Origin: Bacteroidales bacterium
GTDB taxonomy: Bacteria; Bacteroidota; Bacteroidia; Bacteroidales; Paludibacteraceae
NCBI GenBank assembly: GCA_900767595.1
Contig: CAAFZS010000070.1
Coordinates: 1 to 30,247, forward strand
Reading direction: 5' to 3'
Length of the DNA stretch: 30,247 nt
A program made the position numbers and the translations under genes. This document shows positions 1 to 7,950 of this stretch, in pieces (within the stretch, counting starts at the first letter, position 1; the number at the start of each line of letters is the position of its first letter). The notes beneath the pieces are model-generated. The model saw only the letters and a program-made list of their open reading frames with translations. It ran no database searches and had not been told where the DNA came from.

Positions 1-543
1 GAGCAGGCGAGCTTATTGGGACAGGTGATGGAGAAAGAATATAAGGAATACGTGCGCGTGTTAGGCGACGGCTTCCACGCTACAGTTGTGAGAAACGGTA
101 TCAACGTGATGAGGATAGCCGCAGTGCTCAGTGCACTGAGGCTGATAAATTCCGATATATCGGAAACGACAGTGAACGATATAGCGGAAAATCCGGAGAG
201 TCCTGACCGCTGCGCTATTCCGGAAAAAGCAGGAGAGATGGTCTGTACAGAGGAGGATTTTCAGACGGCAATGGTGATAGGAACAAAGATGTTGTTGCAC
301 GCAGCAGATGCCTACAACCAGATAACGGAAGAAAACAAAGAGGCTGTGCCGAGTATCAAGGGCAGTTATCAAAAAGAAACGTTCTTCGTGAGTCTGCCGG
401 ATGAGTTTAGCACGGGAGAATGTGAACAACACGGAACACGTCTGGGTGTATGTAGCAGAACTATTCGTCGTTGGATAGAAAGGTGGACAGAAACAGGGCA
501 AATCACTAAAACCGAGTATGGCCATTATCAAAAAACTGCATAA
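1..543 (+). CDS. C-terminal part of a DUF3987-like primase/helicase-type protein (5' end outside window)
   Basis: The reading frame is open from the first base, so this is the last 180 residues of a longer protein; the TTG at 16 is probably internal. The segment with GFHATVVRNGINVMRIAAVL followed by SALR resembles the end of the core domain of DUF3987 proteins. These occur widely in Bacteroidales, often in phage-like or integrated accessory regions and often beside VirE-type domains; they are thought to act in replication but are little characterised. The last ~45 residues (CSRTIRRWIERWTETGQI then a GHYQK end) look like a winged helix-turn-helix for DNA binding. A hairpin-rich non-coding region starts right at the stop codon. 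The family call rests on pattern recognition of a fragment, so it is moderate; a different replication or phage protein is possible. Confidence 0.5.
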   Translation, partial: EQASLLGQVMEKEYKEYVRVLGDGFHATVVRNGINVMRIAAVLSALRLINSDISETTVNDIAENPESPDRCAIPEKAGEMVCTEEDFQTAMVIGTKMLLHAADAYNQITEENKEAVPSIKGSYQKETFFVSLPDEFSTGECEQHGTRLGVCSRTIRRWIERWTETGQITKTEYGHYQKTA

Positions 544-634
544 AAGTAGGACATGTCCTAGTGTCCTACTTTACGGGAACGCCCATCAATAAAGGGATAA
601 AGCGAAGTAGGACAGTAGGACATGTCCTACTTCG
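543..634. repeat. Two related inverted repeats built on AGTAGGACATGTCCTACT
   Basis: The first inverted repeat has 11-bp perfect arms (aaagtaggaca at 543-553, tgtcctacttt at 562-572). The second has 11-bp perfect arms (cgaagtaggac at 603-613, gtcctacttcg at 624-634), and its centre contains a perfect 18-bp palindrome, agtaggacatgtcctact, at 614-631. Both share the core GTAGGACA/TGTCCTAC. They sit directly after the stop of the DUF3987-like gene and could be a terminator, a dimeric-protein operator or a replication-associated site. No long T-tract follows either one, so a simple intrinsic terminator is unlikely. Confidence 0.75.
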
Positions 635-674
635 AAAGGTTTTTGGGTCTAGTCCGCTGCGCTTATCTAATATA

Positions 675-818
675 CGGCAAAAGACTTTTGCCGAGAGACG
701 ACGGGGTCTATAGAACCGAGATTGGAAAATCTCGGTAACGGAAACACTGTTCAAGACCCCGCATGCAATGCGGAGAGAAAGGACATAACAAAATCAAGAC
801 TCCGCATAGTATGCGGAG
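675..818. repeat. Series of four perfect hairpins
   Basis: Four consecutive perfect inverted repeats occur in non-coding DNA: 675-693 (cggcaaaag, 1-nt centre), 715-736 (accgagatt, GGAA loop), 759-773 (ccgcat, 3-nt loop) and 800-818 (ctccgcata, 1-nt centre). The last two belong to a diverged direct repeat with 43-bp spacing (751 onward against 794 onward: tcaagac, y-ccgcat, loop, atgcggagagaa). In that repeat the loop bases differ but the pairing is kept, and one extra arm base pair is covered by compensating change. None is followed by a T-tract. No gene is visible here. Confidence 0.7.
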
Positions 819-858
819 AGAATGGACCAAATAACCGCTCGCGGAGGCTCGCGGCACA

Positions 859-979
859 GGACGGACAAGGTACTTACAGGGTATTGAGCATACCCAAGAA
901 TAACCCAAGAATAACCCAAGAATAACCCAAGAAGAACCCTATATATAAAGTGGAGGGGAGTAGAGGGGTAGAGGAGTAG
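859..979. repeat. 11-bp tandem array (core units 892-935)
   Basis: Four nearly perfect copies of acccaagaata lie at 892-902, 903-913, 914-924 and 925-935 (the last ends aga), and a partial unit starts at 936. The 11-bp register can be continued in degenerate form upstream (units at 859, 870, 881) and downstream (947, 958, 969; GAGTAGAGGGG-like). The unit length is not a multiple of three and no reading frame is conserved, so this is not a coding repeat. Eleven bp is close to one helical turn, which would place successive units on one face of the DNA, as in iterons or multi-protein binding arrays. That function is inference. Confidence 0.7.
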
Positions 980-1001
980 GGAATTTAGCGGGCCAAAGGT
1001 C

Positions 1002-1065
1002 CTAAGGAGCGCGAGCAGAGCTCGCTAAGGAGCGGGCGGAGCCCTAAGGAGCGCCCCAAAGGGCG
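1002..1065. repeat. CTAAGGAGCG repeats alternating with short hairpins
   Basis: The decamer ctaaggagcg occurs at 1002-1011, 1025-1034 and 1044-1053. Between and after the copies are short inverted repeats: gcgag/ctcgc at 1011-1025, gggc/gccc at 1034-1044 and cgccc/gggcg at 1052-1065. The layout is therefore spacer-hairpin-spacer-hairpin-spacer-hairpin, with different stem sequences each time. It is followed by attgaagaatgaagaatga, a low-complexity type that recurs upstream of the SGNH gene. No reading frame is supported here. Confidence 0.6.
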
Positions 1066-1111
1066 ATTGAAGAATGAAGAATGATTTATTAACAATTAAA
1101 AATTTTTATTT

Positions 1112-1519
1112 ATGGCAGATTGTATTTTTTCCGAGCCGTACGGACAAATAAACGGCGCAATTAGTAAAGACAAACGATATGTATGTCGCCAAAAGACTCA
1201 TCGTATCTTCGGAATGAAGATAGAAGGTAAAGGTGAGATTTACAAACGTGAGCCTCGCAATTACAAAGCATTCCCGATTGTGGGTAGAGAGAAAGAAACA
1301 GTGGAAAAGTTCCAATGGGCGTTTCGTCAGATGGAACGCGAATTGGCGAACCCGGAGCACTTTGCATACTGGAAGCAGCGATTCGTTCGACAGGTCGAGC
1401 GTCCGGATGTGTCGATCTTGGACAAGAGAGGACGCCCGAAAGTGTACAAGGACTTTAAGGGCTATGTGAGAGCGATGCTGATGAGAGGACGCTACGAGAT
1501 AGCGTTAGTGAGCGAATAA
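1112..1519 (+). CDS. Small hypothetical basic protein (135 aa)
   Basis: This is a 135-residue cytosolic-looking protein without signal peptide or membrane segment. It is rich in Arg, Lys and Tyr (for example KRGRPKVYKDFKGYVRAMLM near residues 108-127), which suggests a nucleic-acid-associated or small structural role, but I recognise no family. The N-terminus (MADCIFSEPYGQINGAISKD) looks like a compact strand-rich start. The ATG at 1112 is preceded by AT-rich DNA and no Shine-Dalgarno sequence, as usual for Bacteroidota. It stands alone: hairpin-rich DNA lies upstream and an intrinsic terminator 4 bp after the stop, so it is probably monocistronic. Its position after a DUF3987-like gene hints at an accessory-region gene. 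Confidence 0.7.
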   Translation: MADCIFSEPYGQINGAISKDKRYVCRQKTHRIFGMKIEGKGEIYKREPRNYKAFPIVGREKETVEKFQWAFRQMERELANPEHFAYWKQRFVRQVERPDVSILDKRGRPKVYKDFKGYVRAMLMRGRYEIALVSE

Positions 1520-1523
1520 GAAG

Positions 1524-1559
1524 AAGCGCATTTGGTAATCCTGCCAAGTGCGCTTTTTT
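1524..1559 (+). terminator. Intrinsic terminator after the 135-aa gene
   Basis: Arms aagcgcatttgg (1524-1535) and ccaagtgcgctt (1544-1555) form a 12-bp stem with one G-T wobble and an 8-nt loop; the T-run spans 1554-1559. It lies just after the stop at 1519 and isolates this gene from the large operon downstream. Confidence 0.88.
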
Positions 1560-1610
1560 ATGCCAAAAGCGGACAATCTAACAATTTTTTTGTTAAATAT
1601 CGCTTTTTGC

Positions 1611-1641
1611 TTGCACAATCCAAAAAAAAGTCGTATCTTTG
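1611..1641 (+). promoter_or_regulatory. Bacteroidota-type promoter of the surface-protein operon
   Basis: A TATCTTTG box at 1634-1641 matches the Bacteroidota -7 consensus TAnnTTTG, and TTG at 1611-1613 lies 20 bp upstream as the -33 element. The intervening A8 run (1622-1629) is typical. Transcription would start near 1647, giving a leader of about 30 nt before the ATG at 1678. The 20-mer aaaaaaaagtcgtatctttg is identical to the one in the rplU promoter on the other strand. Confidence 0.85.
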
Positions 1642-1677
1642 TACCCAAATTAGGTTAAATATATAAAAACAAACAAT

Positions 1678-4600
1678 ATGAAACGAGTTTTTCTATTATC
1701 CGCATTGTTCGTAATGAGCATTCTTGCCGGTTGGGCACAGACAGAGCAACCGACAGAAACAGGTTTCGGTATCATCTTCAGTGATGGTTCCTTAGTTAAA
1801 GGAGAATTATATGTCGAGGAAGGTGATACGGCATACGCCCTTCGGGATCAAGTCATCGCGAAGGAGCAGTCGTTCAAGCTCTACGATTTCGGTACCCAAA
1901 CAGTATGGGTTACTTCGCAGCACGCCTTTTTGAACAAGCATATATCCATCCAAAACGATAGCTATGTGCCGGACAGTACGGCGGCATATAGTATTGCCAT
2001 TGGGAAGGATAGCCTCATTATTGCTCTGCCCGGCGATATGCCCGAGCCGAATGGCACTTATAGCGGCACACGAGGGGGGAAAGCAATTGGGTGAAGTCTC
2101 GGAGAATGATTTTACATTTTTGATTTACACGGATTATTCCTATTATTATAACAGCAAAAAAACGGAGACTGTAAATTTCCCCAACGAGACGATAGCTATC
2201 TGCACTGCTTGTACACCACGTCAAGATATTATTATTCCTTCGTCGGTGACTTGGAACGGCGTGAAGTATCCGGTAAAGGTAATTGGCGATAACGCCGAAT
2301 TAAAGCCCTTATATCACGACAGAGGTGAAGGACATCCGCAATGTTTAACGATTCCTGCGTCGGTAGAGGTGCTGGAATATAACACGTTTGGACTCCTCGA
2401 ACGCGCTACCACCCGCTTGATTGTGGAAGACACCAACGTACGCTTGTTGTGCTCTCCAAGCCGGATGGGGTTAGGATGGCTTGAAGGAGGAGGACGAAGA
2501 GGTATTTTTGCCAAATTACTCTATCTTGAAGATGCTTATATCGGTCGAGATTTAAAAAATGCTACTACGGACAAAGAGTTTGAACCGTTTTTTTCGTGGC
2601 CATATGTCAAACAGTATGGCGGACATGGCGAAAATTTGTCTATCACTTTTGGTCACCATGTAAAATCATTATCTGCGGGTTATTTTGGCAATTTTTTGGG
2701 AAAGAAACTCACCCTAACATTTGAACAGCTTGGCATTGTAGATTGCGGAAATGCTTGGCCTGGTAAAGACATGGACGTTTCATGTAATATGCGAGTGTAT
2801 GCCGGATATGGTAACGAATATAAACTGAAGGAATTTTACCGTCAACAACGGAATGATATAAATATTTCAGACCTGCCCGATAGCGGAACCAGTGGCGGAA
2901 CGAAATGGGGGTTGGTGGCTATCGGCAGTATTAAGGATGGAACGTGTACCGGTTATAAGATGACCATCAGTCCATCGGGTAACGGCATTATGGAGGATAA
3001 AAACAACGCGAGTGAATATGGTTGGTATGACCACCACAAAGTGATTCATGAGTTGAATATAGAAAGTGGTGTGACCCATCTGAGCAAATTAGGTTGGGAC
3101 GGCTATCCGCTGAAGGCTATCTATGTACTTACACAAAACGAGAAATCGCTGCCCACTATCGGTGCCGACGCTTTTCGCGGAGTGAATAATGAAACACCCG
3201 TATATGCTTACTCGAAAGTGCGAACGATTCTTCAAAACCAAGCAGATTGGAAGGCTTGTTTCAAAGATTTTCGCGATTTGGACATTAAAGGATTTGTTGA
3301 TGAATACATATATTGGATCAAAGCGATTGCAGGCAATGCTAAAGATGGTGCAACACAAAGATTAGTCGAACAATATCTCAAAATGGCCAACGGCTTTACG
3401 CGATGGGAGCAAATAGAGGATGCGAAAAATAGATTCCTGCATCAACTCTTCAATCAGGATGGGGACGGCTCCTTAATCTATCCTTACGCTATTGCCACCG
3501 CAGACCAATTGATGTGCTTTGCCCACTTGACAGCTATGAATAAATATCTGTCAGTGTGTGGTAAACTGACCGCAGACATAAATGCTGAGAATTATGGTTC
3601 GGATGTGATGTTAGGCAAGACTCAACAGAACGCTTATATGGGAACATTGGATGGTCAAGGTCACTCAGTTAACATTGGTTTCGCGTCCGAGACCAGTGCA
3701 GCGTTGATTGGCGTATTGGGCGGCACGGTGAAAAATCTCGTTGTCACAGGCGGCTTGCAATTGGTTATTTCCAATAAGGCTAATTCCTTGGGAGGCGTTG
3801 TGGCATGCTGTTTCAAGACAGCCACCGTGGAGAACTGCATAAGCAAAGTTACAATGACAGGACCTGCCAGCCTCTTTAGTTGCGGTGGTATCGTGGGTAA
3901 GACATTGAATACAGATGGCAACGTCACCATACGCAATTGCGCCTTCTTGGGGAAGATAAGTTTTGATAACCTCGGTGCACAGACCGGAGTAGATTACTGT
4001 GGTGGCATTGTTGGTCGGGCAGAAGCGCCTACGCTTGTGTCCCACTGCTATACTGCGGCTGAATTTGAAGGTAAGTTTTCAGATAATTGCGCGAACATCG
4101 CACAAATAGGAAAAGAACGTATTACTCTTACTGTCGAGCGTTGCTATTATTTGAATGCTTTGGGCTCGTCAAAACAAGGCAAAGAATTGGATGAGCAAGA
4201 GCGAACGACGGGGCAGTGGTGCTACATGCTCAACGATAGCGTGAGCGACGGGTCGCAAGCGTGGTATCAGAAAATAGGGAATGACGACTATCCGCATCCA
4301 TTCTCCCGTGGAGAGGACACGGTGTATCGTCAAAACGAATCCTACACCAATGCGCATACAACGCATACCTTCGGTGCGGATGGTTTCTGTACCGTTTGCG
4401 GTGCGGTGGATCCCAATCACCAAGGTGCTTATCAAGTATCTACTGCCGGTCAGTGGAAACACCTCGCGGCGTATGTGGATAAAGACCACTGCAAATTTGA
4501 TATAGAGTTGATGAAAGATATTGACCTCACCTGCATCGGCAATGCTGCCATGGTGGGGAAACTTACTGTTGACAATGCCTTCAAAGGAAACTTTGACGGA

Positions 4601-6289
4601 CATGGCCATTCTTTGACGATTAACTTAGTGTCTCCTGAAGACAGAGTTGGTCTGTTCCGTGGTACACATCACGCCACCATCAAGAACTTGGAAGTGGAAG
4701 GAAATATCACATGTTCCCAATGGTATATTGGCGGTATTATCGGAGACGGGTTCTGGGAGACCAACTTGCAGAACTGTATCAGCGAGGTGAATATCACTTG
4801 CACCTGGAACAAGGATGGCTCCAGCGGCGGTTTGATAGGTATATGCAATAGTCCGCTCACCATTAATAATTGTGCCTTCACGGGCAAACTGATCGGCAAC
4901 AACACCTCGCGCTGGGGCGGACTTGTCGGATGGGTATGCGAGGGAGCTCCAACAATTACCAATAGTTATGTGTATGCAACAACGGAAAACATATCAACAG
5001 ACGGTTGTTGTACATTCGCCCGTGTTAATAATAATCAATATCAAAATATAAAAGACTGCTATTACGTCACGCCACTGGGCGATACACAAGGGGGAAAACA
5101 GGTAAAGGAAGCGGAGGCGAAGAGCGGCTATCTATGCTACGACTTGCTCAATCATAGCGTGATGGAAGGAAAGCGGAATTGGTATCAAGCCTTAGAAATC
5201 GAACAACCGGAGGTTTATCCTTATCCCTTCTCGCAAGGCGGTGACACGGTGTATTATGACAAAAACGAAAATAAATACACGAATACCCGACCGACACATC
5301 ATCATTTCGTAAATGGCTTCTGCACGGAGTGCGGCGCTATCGATCCCAACGCCAAAGAGGTGACCATCTCCTCTAAAGATAATGTGCGCCGATGGGCAGA
5401 GTGGGTCAATGCCGGGCACGGAGATGTGAGTGTTAAATTGGCAATGAATCTTAGTGACAACGACGAACTATTCACTATAGGAAAAAATGTCACCTACACC
5501 GGTACCTTTGACGGACAGGGGCATAGGGTGATTGTGGATTATAATCGTAGATCCATAATAGAACCTGCTATGTGGGCAAATTTTGCGGGTACCCTACGCA
5601 ATACCTATTTCGAACTGATTATCCCCAGATTCCAATCAGATTCCACTCCTAAAGTCAACAACTTGGCACCATTTGAAAACTTTCAAGGTACAATAGAGTG
5701 TTGCCTATTTCGTGCGTACTGGCGTGTTGGTAACGGTCGCGCTTATAGATTGGGTGGATTAATCAATACCATTAGCGGACAAACCTGTTTCAAAGACTGT
5801 GCTTTTTTGGGATTTATAAGTGTAATCAATTTATATGGTTTTGAAAAGGTATGCAAAGATCTTTTTATACGAGATGTGAACAAAAATTTGACTACATTTA
5901 CCAATTGCTTTGAGGATGTTTACTATAGTGTGTATGGCTCTCACACATTCTCTTACGACCGGTTTATCCCTAATGCAACTTCATCTCCCGCCAACTGCCA
6001 TGTGTATGGTGGCGAGTATGATTCGCATGGAGATAATCATAACATTCGTTCCCAAACGTTGGATGATCTTAATGGTATGCGTAATCCCTTAATTTGGAAA
6101 TGGGCAGATGTGGATGAATTGTTTAAGCATAGACCCGTACCTTTCTTTCAATATTGGAACGAAAGAGAAGAGGATCTCCCGCAAATCCTCGCGCCCGCGC
6201 AACGCGCGATAAATAAATATATGGAAGACGGACACATCGTTATCCAACGCGGCAATACGTATTACGATATATTCGGTAGAGAATTATGA
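1678..6289 (+). CDS. Large secreted GLUG-repeat / BspA-like surface protein, frameshifted at a G6 run
   Basis: As read, the gene is split. Frame 1 (1678-2094) gives a signal peptide (MKRVFLLSALFVMSILAGWA) and ~112 further residues, then stops; the rest continues in another frame up to 6289. Removing one G from the run 2074-2079 joins them into ~1536 residues, with the junction reading TRGGKQLGEVSEN. The N-terminal third has BspA-like strand motifs (IIIPSSVTW, LTIPASVEVL). Three tandem blocks of ~310 residues follow, starting near 3478, 4426 and 5356. Each has a DGxGH turn (GTLDGQGH, NFDGHGH, TFDGQGH), and the first two have clear GLUG-type motifs (CGGIVGK, GGLIGI, GGLVGW) predicting a beta-helix. 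Blocks 2 and 3 are preceded by a GFCTxCGAxDPN knuckle. It ends with a short tail (MEDGHIVIQRGNTYYDIFGR) shared with two other proteins here. Probably an exported adhesin; the intact state is unproven. Confidence 0.8.
2074..2079 (+). other. G6 homopolymer at the frameshift junction
   Basis: Six consecutive G residues lie exactly where the signal-peptide-bearing frame must switch to the long downstream frame. With five Gs the reading is CGA GGG GGA AAG CAA TTG and stays open to 6289; with six it hits TGA at 2092-2094. The switch needed is +1 (equivalent to loss of one base). Assembly error, a natural mutation or phase variation by slippage all fit. Confidence 0.8.
3478..6170 (+). repeat. Three tandem GLUG-type repeat blocks in the large surface protein
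   Basis: Approximate blocks are 3478-4425, 4426-5355 and 5356-6170. Each opens with a segment like (T/S)ADQLMCFAHL, TAGQWKHLAAYV or SKDNVRRWAEWV. Next come an acidic strand and the FDGxGH turn, a hydrophobic GLF/ALIG strand, NC(I/A)-rich beta-helix coils, and in the first two a YPYPFS or YPHPFS-RG/QG-DTVY motif before the cysteine knuckle. The protein copies are clearly diverged, so the duplication is old. Confidence 0.7.
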
Positions 6290-7950
6290 GAAAACTGATT
6301 GGCTTATTTCTTATCGTGGCAGCGGTGTGCCTCACCGCTTGCAAAGAACAAGAGGATATAGTAGAGATTGTGGAAATCAACTATATCGATTCTCCGGAGC
6401 AAGGGGACATGGGGGTCAATGATGACTACTTGGATGTGTTTAACTTTGTAAACAACAACTGGGGACCGGTGGTGCCGTTTGACTTCAACACAGATTTGGA
6501 AGCGGATTACTCTATGTGGAACGGTTTTGAGCCGGAGCCAGAAGAACAATATGATGGTATCTATATTACGACTATCTTTAGTATCGTGGTCGCTGTGGTC
6601 GGTGGCGTCGCTGATATAATGAATAGTATACGATTGGCGAGGGAAGCTGTTTACCGCAGGAAATTGGGCGAACTACTAAAAAGATGTAAGGACATCTCTA
6701 AAGCAATGAACACCTTAAATATGTCCCTCGCTAACTTACAACATAGTCTCGACAACCATATCAACAAAACTATGCAGCTGTTGGACAATATGGATTGGCA
6801 AATGGAGTTACTCGACCAACAAAAACGCCTCACCTTCATTACCGAAGTCATCACCAAGAAAAACGGCACGATAGCGGATTTCGTCAATGGCGATTTTATC
6901 AACTATTCCCGTGCTCTGGACCTCATAGACGACTATATTACGAATACCGATGGTAAGTACAATGATCCGGATTCTACACGTGCCTATCATCAACTCATCT
7001 ACGGCATGCTCAATGACTGGGCAGGCGAAGGGAATAAGCATTTGCAAGAAGTGCTGGCTTTTGGTAATACCTTATGCAACGTGACCTATGTCACCCAATC
7101 CGGAACGCTCGTGGGAATGCCCGCTTTGTATGACCAACTCACCTTCGATATTAAAGCCTGGGAACACGAGGGCATTAACAACCGAGCTTACCTAAGACTA
7201 ATAGATGTAATGGTGTGGCTTCGTTGCTCGGAGTTGGTGGCTTCTTACATAGTGGCTTGCCAGACGTTAGGCAAAACAGCACACGGAATCGACCCTTATC
7301 AGTTGGAACAGTCGTTTACCGCTATCAATAAGCAGATTGCTTCCCTCTATTCCCAAATGCCCATACACGAGGGAATACGCATCTGCCAAGTGGCGGGTGC
7401 CCACATGGTCTTTACCGATTCTATTATTCAAGAACTGGACTATGACCGACATTCTTGGTACCCCATTACCGATGGAAATTCGTTGTTGGATGGAGAAACA
7501 ATGCTCTATGGTTTTACTAATGGAATATCTGCCGATGTGAACCGTAAATTACAAATGTCGGCTGTTAAGGCAGATAGGTTGCTCAAATTCTACAACAATC
7601 CATCCTATACGATGGTGGATAGCATATTGGTCAAACACGGCAATATGAAACTAAAACCCCTTGGTAACCAAGCTCTCATGCCTCGCAACGGGAAAAACTA
7701 TCTCTTGCTCGATGGCGAAATCGATGCCCAACTCGTGCCTAATAAGAAATGGAAAGATTATGCTGTTTATGAACTGCGCTCCTCGCTTGCTTACCAACAG
7801 GTGCCGAATACGAATGCGTTCTTGGCATCGGTGGTGTATTTCTGCTTAAATTCCAATGGGGGTTATATCAATCCTTATCCAACGACCGGGGAATCAAAAT
7901 ACGAAAAATATGTGAATAATCGTATCTACTATATTAATGTAAAACAATGA
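6286..7950 (+). CDS. Surface lipoprotein A of a four-member paralogous family (unknown function)
   Basis: 554 residues. The signal peptide ends in a lipobox LTAC (Cys19), and the acidic start after it (CKEQEDIVE) is compatible with surface export of Bacteroidota lipoproteins. In order: a Pro/aromatic/acidic linker (20-90), a hydrophobic helix (about 92-110, IYITTIFSIVVAVVGGVAD), a long amphipathic coiled-coil-like region (about 123-195), a helical domain with GMPALY (277-282) and AWEHE (291-295), then an FYNNPSYTMVDSIL segment (435-448) and a small strand-rich end with NYLLLDGE (471-478). The same landmarks occur in the lipoproteins at 7947, 11314 and 12963. Its ATG overlaps the upstream TGA (ATGA), so translation is probably coupled. 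No named family recognised; a helical pore-former-like fold is possible but unproven. Confidence 0.85.
   Translation: MRKLIGLFLIVAAVCLTACKEQEDIVEIVEINYIDSPEQGDMGVNDDYLDVFNFVNNNWGPVVPFDFNTDLEADYSMWNGFEPEPEEQYDGIYITTIFSIVVAVVGGVADIMNSIRLAREAVYRRKLGELLKRCKDISKAMNTLNMSLANLQHSLDNHINKTMQLLDNMDWQMELLDQQKRLTFITEVITKKNGTIADFVNGDFINYSRALDLIDDYITNTDGKYNDPDSTRAYHQLIYGMLNDWAGEGNKHLQEVLAFGNTLCNVTYVTQSGTLVGMPALYDQLTFDIKAWEHEGINNRAYLRLIDVMVWLRCSELVASYIVACQTLGKTAHGIDPYQLEQSFTAINKQIASLYSQMPIHEGIRICQVAGAHMVFTDSIIQELDYDRHSWYPITDGNSLLDGETMLYGFTNGISADVNRKLQMSAVKADRLLKFYNNPSYTMVDSILVKHGNMKLKPLGNQALMPRNGKNYLLLDGEIDAQLVPNKKWKDYAVYELRSSLAYQQVPNTNAFLASVVYFCLNSNGGYINPYPTTGESKYEKYVNNRIYYINVKQ

Noticed and set aside
722..925. 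67-codon plus-strand frame in the left non-coding region
   Set aside because: It runs through the hairpins and the 11-bp array, has no plausible protein composition and no promoter; the repeats explain the open frame.
892..935. CRISPR-like array
   Set aside because: Units of 11 bp are contiguous without unique spacers, and no cas gene is present.
2060..2095. Programmed -1 ribosomal frameshifting at the G run
   Set aside because: A -1 shift leads to the wrong frame; the body of the protein is in the +1 frame.
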